The notes under the pieces are model-generated. The model had not been told where the DNA came from, made no database searches, and was given only the letters and a program-made list of their open reading frames with translations. Below, one piece after another: positions 25,135-34,374 of a stretch of 64,000 bases of DNA (positions are counted from its first letter, which is position 1; each line of letters starts with the position of its first letter). The translations under genes and the position numbers were made by a program. The stretch is from an uncultured Oscillospiraceae bacterium (lineage in GTDB: Bacteria > Bacillota > Clostridia > Oscillospirales > Oscillospiraceae): positions 1-64,000 of the forward strand of contig CALWVV010000009.1 of the NCBI GenBank assembly GCA_944385035.1, in the 5' to 3' direction.

Positions 25135-25995
25135 TTAACGGATCGAGGTCTTGGGGTCTAAGGCATCGCGCAGTCCGTTGCCAATAAAGTTAATGCTCAG
25201 GATTGTAAGCATCAGCACCAGCCCGGGCGGCAGCCACATCCACTGACAATTTTTCAAAATCGAAATCGATTGGGCATTGTAGAGCATATTGCCCCAGGAT
25301 GCGGCAGGCATCTGAACTCCCATTCCCAGGAAGCTGAGGGAGGATTCCAGAATGATAGCAGAAGCAATCCGGAACGTGATGGAGATAAAAATGGGAGCGA
25401 TGGCATTGGGCAGAATGTACCGGGTAATGATTACACTGTCTCGCTGGCCAATGGCCTTGCCGCCTTCCACATAGTCTTTTTCCCGGACTGAAAGGACCGT
25501 ACCATAGATCTGACGGGCAAACTTTGTCCATCCCAGCACCCCGATCACCACAGTGACTGTGACAATAGACGGGCCGAACATGGAAACCAGAAACAGGATC
25601 AAAATCGTGGAAGGAATGGTCATGAAGATATCGGTGGCCCGCATGACCAGTGTCTCAAACCAGCCCCGGTAAAAAGCGGCCAGCAGACCCAGGGGAATTC
25701 CGATGACCACGCTGATCAGCGTGCTGATCACACCCACAAACAAGGATACCCGGCCGCCATAGAGCAGTCTGGCCAGCACATCTCTTCCGGTTGTATCTGT
25801 GCCCAGAAGATGTTGTGCACTGGGTGGGGAATTAAACGCTGCCGCATCGATCTGGGCCTCATCGTATGGCAGAAAGGGCGGGACGATCAGCACGGCCAAA
25901 GTAATCAGCACCAAGACGATCAGACCGAAAACCGCCAGTTTGTTTTTACGGAAGCGCTTGAGAAAATTGCGCCACTCTGTTCGTTTTTGGGTCAA
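25135..25995 (-). CDS. oppC: ABC transporter permease (OppC/DppC)
   Basis: A 286-residue membrane protein: one N-terminal helix (LAVFGLIVLVLITLAVLIV), a soluble segment with HLLGTDTTGRDVLARLLYGG, then about five more helices and the EAA-like loop EGGKAIGQRDSVIITRYILPNA. GTG at 26004 is possible, but GGAGG is directly against it. TTG at 25995 has correct spacing and is chosen. It forms the membrane channel with OppB. Confidence 0.88.
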   Translation of the reverse strand: MTQKRTEWRNFLKRFRKNKLAVFGLIVLVLITLAVLIVPPFLPYDEAQIDAAAFNSPPSAQHLLGTDTTGRDVLARLLYGGRVSLFVGVISTLISVVIGIPLGLLAAFYRGWFETLVMRATDIFMTIPSTILILFLVSMFGPSIVTVTVVIGVLGWTKFARQIYGTVLSVREKDYVEGGKAIGQRDSVIITRYILPNAIAPIFISITFRIASAIILESSLSFLGMGVQMPAASWGNMLYNAQSISILKNCQWMWLPPGLVLMLTILSINFIGNGLRDALDPKTSIR

Positions 25996-26033
25996 GCTAC
26001 ACACCTCCGGACAATGAGCATTGCGTCTGTGGG

Positions 26034-26987
26034 TCAGTTGTGGCGGATACGGGGATCCAGCACCCCGTAAAAGAGGTCGGTCAAAAGATTAAAGAGCAGC
26101 ACCGCCACCGCCGTGATGATAGTGACCCCCATAATCACAGGATAGTCCCGGGAATTGATGGATTTCAGCATAAGGTTTCCCAGCCCGGGCCAGGAAAACA
26201 CCTGCTCTGTCACCACAGCGCCGCCCATAAGCAGAGGGATCTCCATGCCAAGATAGGTTACCACTGGAATCAGCGAGTTGCGGAGGATATGCTTAATGAC
26301 TACCACACGTTCCTTCAGGCCCTTGGAGCGCGCCGTACGCACATAGTCCTCTCCCATCACCTCCAGCATGCTGCTGCGGATATATTGGATCAGGCTGCCG
26401 ATCAGCGTGCTGCCTAACACACAGGCAGGCATAATCAAATGCCGCAGCAGGGACAGGAAAGTCGCATCCTTTCCCGTATCATACATACCTCCAATGGGAA
26501 GCCACCCGAAATGTACGGAGAATATACTCAGAAAGACCAGCGCCAGGAAAAAACTGGGGGTGGAGGTAGAGAGGAAAGAAAATACGGAAGAAATCGTGTC
26601 CCAAATGCCGTTCTGATGGCGGGCGGACTGGATTCCGAGCGGGAAAGAAATCAGGCACGCCACCAAAACTGCGGATAAGGTCAGCAGCACAGTGGGCCAA
26701 AGTGCCTCCATGAGCATCTCCATCACAGCCTGGTTGGTACGGTAGGAGTACCCCAAATTTCCGCAGAAGAAGTTTTTCAGCCAGGAGAAATACTGGATAT
26801 GAAAGGGATCATTCAGTCCCAGTTCCTCCGCCCGGCGGGCCACCTCCGCCTCAGATATGTTTGGGTCGCTGAGCAAAAGCTCCAGTGGGCTCCCGGTCGC
26901 GTTGTAGCACAGTGCAAATACCAACAACGTGATTCCCAGGAATGTCGGAATGGCAATGATCAGCCTTTTCAGCACATATTTCCTCAT
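26034..26987 (-). CDS. oppB: ABC transporter permease (OppB/DppB)
   Basis: A 317-residue permease. It has the classic N-terminus MRKYVLKRLIIAIPTFLGIT, six predicted helices, and the EAA-like loop DYVRTARSKGLKERVVVIKHILRNSLIPV. It is the first gene of the operon oppB-oppC-solute-binding protein-oppD-oppF-M20 peptidase. A leader of nearly 190 nt separates it from the predicted promoter at 27180-27208. Confidence 0.9.
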   Translation of the reverse strand: MRKYVLKRLIIAIPTFLGITLLVFALCYNATGSPLELLLSDPNISEAEVARRAEELGLNDPFHIQYFSWLKNFFCGNLGYSYRTNQAVMEMLMEALWPTVLLTLSAVLVACLISFPLGIQSARHQNGIWDTISSVFSFLSTSTPSFFLALVFLSIFSVHFGWLPIGGMYDTGKDATFLSLLRHLIMPACVLGSTLIGSLIQYIRSSMLEVMGEDYVRTARSKGLKERVVVIKHILRNSLIPVVTYLGMEIPLLMGGAVVTEQVFSWPGLGNLMLKSINSRDYPVIMGVTIITAVAVLLFNLLTDLFYGVLDPRIRHN

Positions 26988-27153
26988 ACTAGCCTACCTT
27001 TCCTAGCTTACTCTTCTGCGACAGGACACTGACATACACCGCAGGAATAGGAATGTTCCCTTCCTGCAGGTAACACAGAATATGTTGCCAACGCGGCTCT
27101 GTCTCCCACTTCACAAACATCAGGTTATATTGTCACATAAACTTTAATTCATA

Positions 27154-27208
27154 TCATAACATTATATTTACTATGAACAATTATAACACTAGAATTTAAT
27201 TTTTGCAA
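27154..27208 (-). promoter_or_regulatory. Promoter and operator of the opp operon
   Basis: On the minus strand TTGCAA (27203-27208) and TATAAT (27180-27185) are 17 bp apart. Just downstream, 27154-27167 (TCATAACATTATAT on the plus strand) matches the island operator at 12 of 14 positions, so a repressor there would sit in the early transcribed region. The 345-base gap 26988-27332 contains nothing else I can name; no terminator is evident for the SIS gene. Confidence 0.65.
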
Positions 27209-27332
27209 TAGTACATGGAGAAAAATGCAGATCCGCCTTCCACTTCGGAAGTTGTGAGTATCCGTGCCCTCTGATTCTCCCCGCAAGGCAACCCCACTTT
27301 ATTGCTATTGACACATCTTCGTAATTCCTAGA

Positions 27333-28340
27333 TTAATAGTCAAATTTCCACATGTAGCGTCGATAGGACATGGGGTGCATCCGGACATCTCCCATAGCGG
27401 CAATAAATTGCTTCGAAATAGGGTGCAGCAACAATGCATTGAAATATTCGGCCACATGCTCATCTAACTGATTTAGTCCAAGTTGAGCCGCATCAATAAC
27501 CCAATGGTGACCTCCAAACTGGTCCAGGAACCGCTGAGCCCGTTCATCAAGAGGTCGGGTACGTCCCACACTCTTAAACAGAAGGATTGCCAGGTCCTTG
27601 TCACAGGTCTCAAAAGCCCCATGGAAGTACTCCCCAGAGTGTACAGGGACACAGTGAACAGTCTGCATTTCCTGGAAGAAGCAGAAGGCGTCGGAATAAG
27701 CTACCTCCCAGGCTGCGCCGCTGCTCATCACGTTCCACACCTGGTCGTCCTTATATGTCATGGCAAACTTAGCCGTCTGAGGCTTGACAGCAGCATACGC
27801 AGCTCCGTAAATATCTCTCATCTTCTCAAAGGCTTCCATTGCCTGGTCAAAGTAGGCATAGTGGTCGTATTCTTTCAAAAGCCAAAAGGCGATCTTCAGA
27901 GCAGTGCCCTGGCTATTGCAGTGAACCAAAGAAGGATCCTGGTACCATTCGTCAGCGTGGTAATACGTGACATAATAACGAGCGGTTTGAGCGGTGAGGG
28001 AATCTGCGTAACCGGACAGACCAATGGTCACAGCCCCCTTGTCTTTCGCCACCTGAAGGGCTTGAACCGTCTCAGGAGTCGCCTTTGTAGAGGTACCAAT
28101 GACCAGGGTATTCTGATCTACAGACTTGGGCGTTGCATGAACAAACTCGCTGCTGTTATAGCCTTGGACTCGAAGGCTACTCTCCTGATTAAGTAGATAA
28201 CGGGCCGGATAGGAGGAGGCAAAGGAACCTCCACAGGCTACAAAGATTACCTGTTTCAGACCTCCATTCGCATCCAGATCGGCCTTGGCCTTGGCCATGA
28301 CCTCGTTCACTTCCTGCATTCCCTTGATCATCTCTATCAT
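27333..28340 (-). CDS. SIS-domain sugar-phosphate deglycase/isomerase, FrlB-like
   Basis: A 335-residue protein with two SIS domains (about 25-160 and 190-320). It matches the FrlB / fructosamine-6-phosphate deglycase type: GGLKQVIFVACGGSFASSYPA near residue 27, VIGTSTKATPETVQAL near 95, and HSGEYFHGAFE near 235, which corresponds to SGEFRHG of FrlB where the Glu/His catalytic residues lie. The end HPMSYRRYMWKFDY also fits. It would split a 6-phosphorylated Amadori compound into glucose 6-phosphate and an amine. The second ATG at 28331 has better spacing to AAAGGA and could be the real start. It follows hyuB by 12 nt. Confidence 0.82.
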   Translation of the reverse strand: MIEMIKGMQEVNEVMAKAKADLDANGGLKQVIFVACGGSFASSYPARYLLNQESSLRVQGYNSSEFVHATPKSVDQNTLVIGTSTKATPETVQALQVAKDKGAVTIGLSGYADSLTAQTARYYVTYYHADEWYQDPSLVHCNSQGTALKIAFWLLKEYDHYAYFDQAMEAFEKMRDIYGAAYAAVKPQTAKFAMTYKDDQVWNVMSSGAAWEVAYSDAFCFFQEMQTVHCVPVHSGEYFHGAFETCDKDLAILLFKSVGRTRPLDERAQRFLDQFGGHHWVIDAAQLGLNQLDEHVAEYFNALLLHPISKQFIAAMGDVRMHPMSYRRYMWKFDY

Positions 28341-28352
28341 TCCTTTCTTCCA

Positions 28353-30095
28353 TCAGCGCAGGTCCGAGGTGGCCTGCTCATCTATAGCATAATGGATTCC
28401 ATCTTCATTGGTAATTACTACGCCATACTGATCCCTTGCAGCCTGGAGGGACACCTTTCCCTCTACCACGTCCTGAAGCACTTTGGCTGCGGGGCGCTTT
28501 TTGGGATCTCCATATCCGCCGGCGCCGGGAGTAATCACCCGAATCACGTCTCCCTTCTTCAAAGGAAGACTGGTTGTCTTGTGCCCCATGCGGGTAACGC
28601 TGCCGTCCTGAGCGGATACTCGATAGAAAGCGCCCACGCCTCCCTCACCTCCGCCCTGGAGGCCCCAGGGGTGGAACTTGTGCCGGTCACCCAGGCCAGT
28701 ATAAAGCACGTCGTCCTGGAGAACCTCCAGTTCCCGCTCAATACCCAAACCTCCCCGCATCTCGCCCGCCCCGCCAGTATCCGTCTTAAGTTCATATTTT
28801 CTGGCAAGAATCTTGGTAAATTCCATTTCGGTAGCTTCGATCGGCATGTTGGATGTATTGGTCATGTTTACCTGTACACCTGAGAGCCCATCGAAGATCC
28901 GGGAGGCACCGCCACCCCCGGCAATAACCTCGTGAAAGATGAACACACTGTCGGTGCCGATGGCTCCCTCGCCAGCCAGAATGGTAGTGGTACAAGCGCC
29001 GTTACCCGCAGTAACAGCGGTGTCAGGGAAGATGGGGGCCAACGCGCCGAAGATAGCGTCAGGGATACGCTGGCAACAATCAATTTGAGCTCCAATCGGG
29101 CTGGGTTCCGTAGGATTAACGATGCACCCTTTAGGCGCAATGATATTTACCGCCCGATTAATCCCCTCATTGGCTGGAATATCATCCCCCATTAGAGCCT
29201 TGACAGAGAAAAAGACTGCCGCTTTGGTACAGGGATAAGGCACGTTAATTGGAGCCTTAATTTGCTGGGCGGTACCAGTGAAGTCAAAAGTAAGACTATC
29301 CCCAGCCACAGTAATCTTCACTCGAATGGGCAGGGGATCAGGATACTTGTCACCGCAGCCATCCACATAGTCAGTATAGGAATACTCCCCGTCGGGCAGC
29401 GTGGCCACCACCGCCCGAACTCGACGTTCGGAATAGGCCACTAATTCTTTCATACAGGCCTCCAAGTCGTCACCATAGCGCCTGTAAGCCTCCTGGATAC
29501 GCTGCACCCCAATGAGATTAGCTGACATCTGAGCTGTCAGATCCCCTTCTCGTTCCTGGGGAACTCGCGTGTTGTCCAACAGCAAATCTAGTACGCTTGG
29601 GATGAGCTGATCCCGCTCCCGAATACGAATCACAGGGATACGGATTCCTTCTTGGAAGAGGCTATCAGCATCACCCGAGGTGGATCCAGGTACCTTACCC
29701 CCAATATCCGAGTGATGGGCAATGTTGGCGATCCAGCCCACTAGCTTGTCTCCCACAAAGGCAGGAGCGGCGATGACAATGTCTGGCAAATGGTTGCCGC
29801 CGCCATGATAGGGGTCGTTGGCAATGAACATATCCCCTGGATGCACATTTTCCCGGCCGAATTTCTCATAAATGTTGGGGACTACACTGAGCATAGAACC
29901 CAAAAGAGCCGCTAGACTCTCAACCTGGGCTACACTGTTTCCGTCGGGATCAATCACAGCTGTACACACGTCACGGCGCTCCTTCATGTTGGTGGAATAA
30001 GCGCTGCGCACGATGATACCATAGGTCTCCTCAGCGATAGACATGAGCAGGTTACGGACCACCTCTACGGTGACGGTATCGATTTTCTTTGCCAT
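28353..30095 (-). CDS. Hydantoinase/oxoprolinase subunit B (HyuB-like), right copy
   Basis: A 580-residue HyuB-type subunit, intact. Hallmarks: VEVVRNLLMSIAEETYG, NDPYHGGGNHLPDIV, HHSDIGGKVPGSTSG and VIRVITPGAGGYGDPKKR. It starts one base after the hyuA stop, so the subunits are made together. With HyuA it is expected to hydrolyse a cyclic amide using ATP. The left paralogue is at 17593-19320. Confidence 0.9.
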   Translation of the reverse strand: MAKKIDTVTVEVVRNLLMSIAEETYGIIVRSAYSTNMKERRDVCTAVIDPDGNSVAQVESLAALLGSMLSVVPNIYEKFGRENVHPGDMFIANDPYHGGGNHLPDIVIAAPAFVGDKLVGWIANIAHHSDIGGKVPGSTSGDADSLFQEGIRIPVIRIRERDQLIPSVLDLLLDNTRVPQEREGDLTAQMSANLIGVQRIQEAYRRYGDDLEACMKELVAYSERRVRAVVATLPDGEYSYTDYVDGCGDKYPDPLPIRVKITVAGDSLTFDFTGTAQQIKAPINVPYPCTKAAVFFSVKALMGDDIPANEGINRAVNIIAPKGCIVNPTEPSPIGAQIDCCQRIPDAIFGALAPIFPDTAVTAGNGACTTTILAGEGAIGTDSVFIFHEVIAGGGGASRIFDGLSGVQVNMTNTSNMPIEATEMEFTKILARKYELKTDTGGAGEMRGGLGIERELEVLQDDVLYTGLGDRHKFHPWGLQGGGEGGVGAFYRVSAQDGSVTRMGHKTTSLPLKKGDVIRVITPGAGGYGDPKKRPAAKVLQDVVEGKVSLQAARDQYGVVITNEDGIHYAIDEQATSDLR

Positions 30096-30096
30096 C

Positions 30097-32160
30097 TCAC
30101 TTCACCTCGTCATTATGGATCTTCAGGTTGTGGTATCCGTCTATGTGGATAGTCCATCCAACGGGTACCACCAACGTGGTGTCCATCTGCTCACAGATGC
30201 AGGGTCCTGGGATGGACTGGCCAGGCAAAAAACTCTCCCGCTGATAGACCGGGGTATCTACATACTCCAGCTCCCCCTGGAAAAGGACTCTCCGGTGCTC
30301 AATGGGCTGGGGCAAAGGGGCGTCGGGCTGGAGAGAAGCCGGTTGAAGGTCTGGTTTGTCTATCACACCGATGGCGGATACCCGGTAACTGACAAATTGG
30401 ACAGGAGCCTCCTCTTTGCAGTAGCCGTAGCTGCGTTTGTGCTCGGCGTGAAAATCGGCCAGGGCATTGGCCAAGGTGTCCTCAGTCATCCTTCCAGCGG
30501 GAACGGGAATGCAGATTTCAAAGTTCTGGCGCTGATAACGCATATCCACATAATACTCAAAGTAGCGCCGGTCAGCGGGCACGCCCTCTTTATCCAGTAG
30601 CTGGGTACCCTGGTCCACCATATGGTCGAACTGTTCATTGATGGCATCCAAGTTAGTCACCTCGCCCCGGAGGACCTTGGTTCTGGAGAGGTCGAATTTG
30701 GTGTCGGCCAGCAGCAAACCCAAAGAGCACAGGGTACCGGGGTGAGGCGGGATGAGCACCTCTGACATCCCCAGCTCCTTGGCCACCTCGCAGGCGTGGA
30801 GCGGACCAGCTCCGCCAAAGGCCATCAGGCTGAACTCTCGCACATCGTAGCCCTTTTCCACCGACACGCTGCGGATGGCACGCACCATGTTGGAATTAAC
30901 GACTGTGATGATGCCGTTGGCTGCCCGGTTCAGATCAAGGTCAGATTTGTCACAGATCTTTTCCCGAATTGCCTTTTTGGCCAGCTCAATATCCACGTCC
31001 ATCCGGCCGCCTAGTATCTTTTTCTGGTTGAGCTTGCCCAGAACGATATTGGCGTCGGTGACGCAGGGGTTTTCGCCGCCGCGCATGTAGCAGGCCGGGC
31101 CGGGAGTGGCGCCCGCGCTCTTGGGGCCTACCTTCAGAGCGCCGCCGTCATCAATCTTGGCGATGGAGCCGCCGCCGGCGCCGATGGTGATGATGTTGAT
31201 CATGGGGATGCGTGCAGGATAACCCTCCACATAGCGCTCGTTGGATACCTGGGGCGTAAAGTTCTCAATAAGGGAAATATCTGCGCTTGTTCCCCCCATA
31301 TCAAAGGTAATGATCTTATCTGCACCGCACTGTCTACCGATATAGGCAGCGGCAATGACTCCGGCAGAAGGACCAGAGAGAGCCGTCTTGATGGGGCAAT
31401 CGATGGTCTCTTTGATGGAGATAATAGACCCATTAGACTGAGTGACATAAGGTTCCACACCGATGCCAATATCAGCGATGGAATCCCGGAAGTTGTTGAC
31501 GTAACGCTCCATGACCGGCCCCAGGTAACTGTTCATAACGGTAGTGCTCATGCGGCTGAATTCCCGGAACTCAGGGGCCAGCTTGCTGGATACGGTGACA
31601 TAGGCCTCGGGGAACTCCTCGTGAATGATCTCCTCAATGCGCAGTTCATGAACGGGATTGATAAAGGAGAACAGAGTGCATACCGCAATGGCGGCCACGC
31701 CCTGTGCCTTCAGGTAACGTACTACCTGGCGGGTCTCCTCTTCGTCCAGGGGAGTCTCTACCGTGCCGTCATAACGGATGCGCTCGGTGACGGTACAATT
31801 GAGACCAGAGGGAACCAGAGGATAGGGCTTTTGCGTTTGAAGGTTGTAGAGAGAGGGACGGCGCTGTGTGCCGATCTCCATCAGATCTTTGAAGCCCTTC
31901 GTGGTGATGAGTCCCAGACGGCAGCCTTTCTTTTCAATTAGGGCGTTGGTTCCCACGGTGGTGCCATGGGCCAGGTAGCTCACTTCCTCAGGGCTGGCTT
32001 GTTTTATGGCAAGGACATCTTCCACGCCTTTGACAATGGCACGGGAGGGGTCTGCCGGTGTGGAGCTGTCTTTGTAGTTAAATAATTCTCCCGTTTCCTG
32101 GTTGAAGACAGAAAAATCAGTAAAGGTTCCTCCTACGTCCACGCCGATCATATAAGACAT
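30097..32160 (-). CDS. Hydantoinase/oxoprolinase subunit A (HyuA-like), right copy
   Basis: A 687-residue ATP-binding subunit, intact. MIGVDVGGTFTDF opens the protein; LAHGTTVGTNALIEKKG, FDMGGTSADISLIE and FGGAGPLHACEVAKELG follow at the expected distances. First gene of the operon hyuA-hyuB-SIS. The perfect operator at 32238-32251 lies about 80 bp upstream of its start. Very similar to the left copy, so one was probably derived from the other or both from one ancestor cluster. Confidence 0.9.
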   Translation of the reverse strand: MSYMIGVDVGGTFTDFSVFNQETGELFNYKDSSTPADPSRAIVKGVEDVLAIKQASPEEVSYLAHGTTVGTNALIEKKGCRLGLITTKGFKDLMEIGTQRRPSLYNLQTQKPYPLVPSGLNCTVTERIRYDGTVETPLDEEETRQVVRYLKAQGVAAIAVCTLFSFINPVHELRIEEIIHEEFPEAYVTVSSKLAPEFREFSRMSTTVMNSYLGPVMERYVNNFRDSIADIGIGVEPYVTQSNGSIISIKETIDCPIKTALSGPSAGVIAAAYIGRQCGADKIITFDMGGTSADISLIENFTPQVSNERYVEGYPARIPMINIITIGAGGGSIAKIDDGGALKVGPKSAGATPGPACYMRGGENPCVTDANIVLGKLNQKKILGGRMDVDIELAKKAIREKICDKSDLDLNRAANGIITVVNSNMVRAIRSVSVEKGYDVREFSLMAFGGAGPLHACEVAKELGMSEVLIPPHPGTLCSLGLLLADTKFDLSRTKVLRGEVTNLDAINEQFDHMVDQGTQLLDKEGVPADRRYFEYYVDMRYQRQNFEICIPVPAGRMTEDTLANALADFHAEHKRSYGYCKEEAPVQFVSYRVSAIGVIDKPDLQPASLQPDAPLPQPIEHRRVLFQGELEYVDTPVYQRESFLPGQSIPGPCICEQMDTTLVVPVGWTIHIDGYHNLKIHNDEVK

Positions 32161-32237
32161 GTGCGTTCACCTCGTTTAAAATTGGTTTTTCATAGGCCTG
32201 CAGATTAAGTGACCACAGGACGGCAAATCATATCGTC

Positions 32238-32251
32238 ATATAACATTATAT
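32238..32251 (-). promoter_or_regulatory. Operator of the right hyuA-hyuB-SIS operon
   Basis: ATATAACATTATAT is the best copy of the island motif: inverted repeat ATATAA / TTATAT with a CA centre. On the minus strand it contains TATAAT, the likely -10 box, so repressor and polymerase would compete. No convincing -35 box is seen. Confidence 0.65.
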
Positions 32252-32289
32252 TTCCTTTAAAGATAAGTTAACGCAAATCTCCGGGCTTG

Positions 32290-33087
32290 TCAAGACCTGG
32301 AAGACAAAAATTTGTTTGCCTCAAGCCAGGCGATATTGCGCCGGTCGGCCAGGGCAGGATTTTGCCGGTAACGTGGGTCATTGCACTCTAAGGCATACAT
32401 TCCCTGATAGCCCCACTCCTCCAGGCGGGTGAGATAGTCGGCCAAGGGGAGGTCACCGTCTCCCAAGGCCATGTGGATGGCGGGATGGGAGTCGTGAAGA
32501 TGGACATGGTCTAACTGAGCCCCCAGGGCCAGGTAGTCTTCCAGTGCTTGCCCCATGAATACCATTTGCCCCAAGTCTACCATGGCACGGACCGATCCCT
32601 GCGGCAGCTGTGCAATCATTTGGCGCTGCTGGGATGGTGTGTTGACCAGGTTGGAAGACAGCGGCGTCAGAGTTTCCAAAACCAGATAGACTCCATGCAG
32701 ACGGGCAAACTGGGCAATTTGTGTCAGGCTGTCCACGCTGCGAGCCCAGGCCGCTTCCACAGAACGGTTGAAATAGCCGCAACCTGCGGTTACCAGCACC
32801 TTGGGGCAGCCCAGTACCTGGGCAACCTGCACCGCACGCTGGAAGTTACGTATGCTGTATTGGCGAAGTTCTTCCTCCTCGGCAGCGAGGTTTACGGGGT
32901 AGACACACTGTTCGGGAGTGAGACAGCATACTTGTAAATTTCTGACCCGGAGTTCCCGGGCAATTTGGTCCAACCGCTGGGCAGTAATGGTATCCAGGCA
33001 GAGATGGGGGGCAGCTGCCCATAATTCCACCTGTCTCATGCCCAGCTCTGACGCTGTGTCCAGAAAATATTCCAAAGGATAGCGCAA
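32290..33087 (-). CDS. FrlC-like TIM-barrel epimerase, right copy
   Basis: At least 265 residues of a xylose-isomerase-like TIM barrel close to fructoselysine 3-epimerase FrlC: ELGMRQVELWAAAPH, then LTPEQCVYPVNLAAEEEELR. The metal ligands are present (LETLTP, VDLGQM, HVHLHD, LECNDPRY). The first standard start in frame is TTG at 33087, without a ribosome site. Family-like sequence continues upstream to about 33115 (RIALGSYQY), and only ATC/ATT codons are available there before a stop at 33147-33145. Translation may begin at a rare codon or the start may be lost. It lies 47 nt after the kinase stop. Confidence 0.75.
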   Translation of the reverse strand: MRYPLEYFLDTASELGMRQVELWAAAPHLCLDTITAQRLDQIARELRVRNLQVCCLTPEQCVYPVNLAAEEEELRQYSIRNFQRAVQVAQVLGCPKVLVTAGCGYFNRSVEAAWARSVDSLTQIAQFARLHGVYLVLETLTPLSSNLVNTPSQQRQMIAQLPQGSVRAMVDLGQMVFMGQALEDYLALGAQLDHVHLHDSHPAIHMALGDGDLPLADYLTRLEEWGYQGMYALECNDPRYRQNPALADRRNIAWLEANKFLSSRS

Positions 33088-33134
33088 ATATTGATAGCTG
33101 CCCAGAGCAATGCGGTCTCGACCGATCGTAACGA

Positions 33135-34037
33135 TTACCCCCCTTCATAGATTCGGGCTCGCACTGATTCGGGTACTGGCGTCCCACAGCCAAAGGCCCC
33201 GTGGGTCAGGCAGGTCTGAGCGGAGTAATGGGCTGCCTGGTCCAATGCAGCGGGGATGGTTCCCGCCCGGAACAGTTCGCTGTCCCATTTGGTGCGCCGC
33301 TCCGGCTCCATGGCATTCAACAGGTGGATCAGCATAGCGGTGGCAAAGCTGTCCCCTGCGCCCATGGTGTCTACTGGTTCCACCAGATGAGGGAGTTGGC
33401 GGTAGAAGTGTGCGCCGTCATAGACGGTGGCGCCTTTGCTGCCCCGAGTGGCAGTTACGACCCCACAGCCCATTTGGTTTAAGCGCAGACACAGATTTCG
33501 AGTTGCTTCCTCGTCAAGATCGCTGCAGGAGAGGAAGGCAAAGTCTACATAGGGACAGACCCGCGCCAGCCGGTCCTCTTCATTCCAGCGATAGGAGAAA
33601 TCGTAGCTCACCATAGAAGGTAGGGTGTGAAGGATGGGCAGCAGTGAGTCGGTAAAGCCATTATTTGTGGTATGGATGAGCTGAAACGAAGCGAGGTATT
33701 CCATGTCGCTGGGTTCCAGGGCAATGGGGTGTTCCTGAAGCACACCGCCTCGGTTGCTTCCTTTAAACACTCGATCTCCATTCACCAGAGTAACCCGGGC
33801 AAATCCATTTTCTCCTGGCCAACTACGACAATGGCTGTGTCCGACTCCCTTCTCATCTAGAGTCTGTTGCACATGTGCGGCTACCTCGTCTTGGCCAAAC
33901 ACTCCCATATAGTCCGCTTGTACTCCCATTTGAGCGGCATAGACCGCAAAGTTCAGTGCCTGACCGCCGGGATACATGATGCCTGTGTGAAGATAGACAT
34001 CGCAGACATTGTCCCCCAACCCCAATACTTTTACCAT
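33135..34037 (-). CDS. PfkB-family sugar kinase, FrlD-like, right copy
   Basis: A 300-residue kinase with the FrlD-type N-terminus (VLGLGDNVCDVYLHTGIMYPGG, then NFAVYAAQMG). The C-terminal catalytic signature is DTMGAGDSFATAM, about residue 230. In E. coli, FrlD phosphorylates fructoselysine at C6; an equivalent role on a glycated amine is inferred. The start at 34037 follows AGGGGGAAAG. It is longer than FrlD at its C-terminus. It differs clearly from the left kinase, so the two may not have identical substrates. First gene of the kinase-epimerase pair. Confidence 0.82.
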   Translation of the reverse strand: MVKVLGLGDNVCDVYLHTGIMYPGGQALNFAVYAAQMGVQADYMGVFGQDEVAAHVQQTLDEKGVGHSHCRSWPGENGFARVTLVNGDRVFKGSNRGGVLQEHPIALEPSDMEYLASFQLIHTTNNGFTDSLLPILHTLPSMVSYDFSYRWNEEDRLARVCPYVDFAFLSCSDLDEEATRNLCLRLNQMGCGVVTATRGSKGATVYDGAHFYRQLPHLVEPVDTMGAGDSFATAMLIHLLNAMEPERRTKWDSELFRAGTIPAALDQAAHYSAQTCLTHGAFGCGTPVPESVRARIYEGG

Positions 34038-34196
34038 GAACTTTCCCCCTGAACTTTGATTCCAACTGAGCACCCAGGTAGCAAGCTTCTCCAGCCACAC
34101 TTGGAGATGTTGGAATCGTATCCCATACTCTCATATCTATACATTGAGAAGCGCTTCCTTCAGCAGCAGGCGTACTTAACACAACTTTAATTTATA

Positions 34197-34210
34197 TTAT
34201 ATTGTTATAA
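34197..34210 (-). promoter_or_regulatory. Putative operator of the kinase-epimerase operon
   Basis: TTATATTGTTATAA matches the island motif (reverse complement form) at 11 of 14 positions, the weakest of the set, inside a long AT-rich stretch. The gap 34038-34374 (337 bases) otherwise shows only AT-rich DNA with no clear terminator for either neighbour. Confidence 0.45.
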
Positions 34211-34374
34211 TATATTAATACCAAATGCAATTTAAAAATGCAAGTGGCTTTAAACGTTTTTTTCAAAATCGTAGACTTTCACAATTCTTTCATCATTTTC
34301 TCTTTCGCTTCATCGCTTTAACTTGAAAAAATTTAAAAAACCGAATATTATGTGAAAATTTCTTAACCTTTCTT

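Noticed and set aside
33139-33144. Frameshift in the G6 run at the kinase-epimerase junction
   Set aside because: Removing one G would give the epimerase an ATG but would destroy the natural stop of the kinase, so a simple indel does not explain it.
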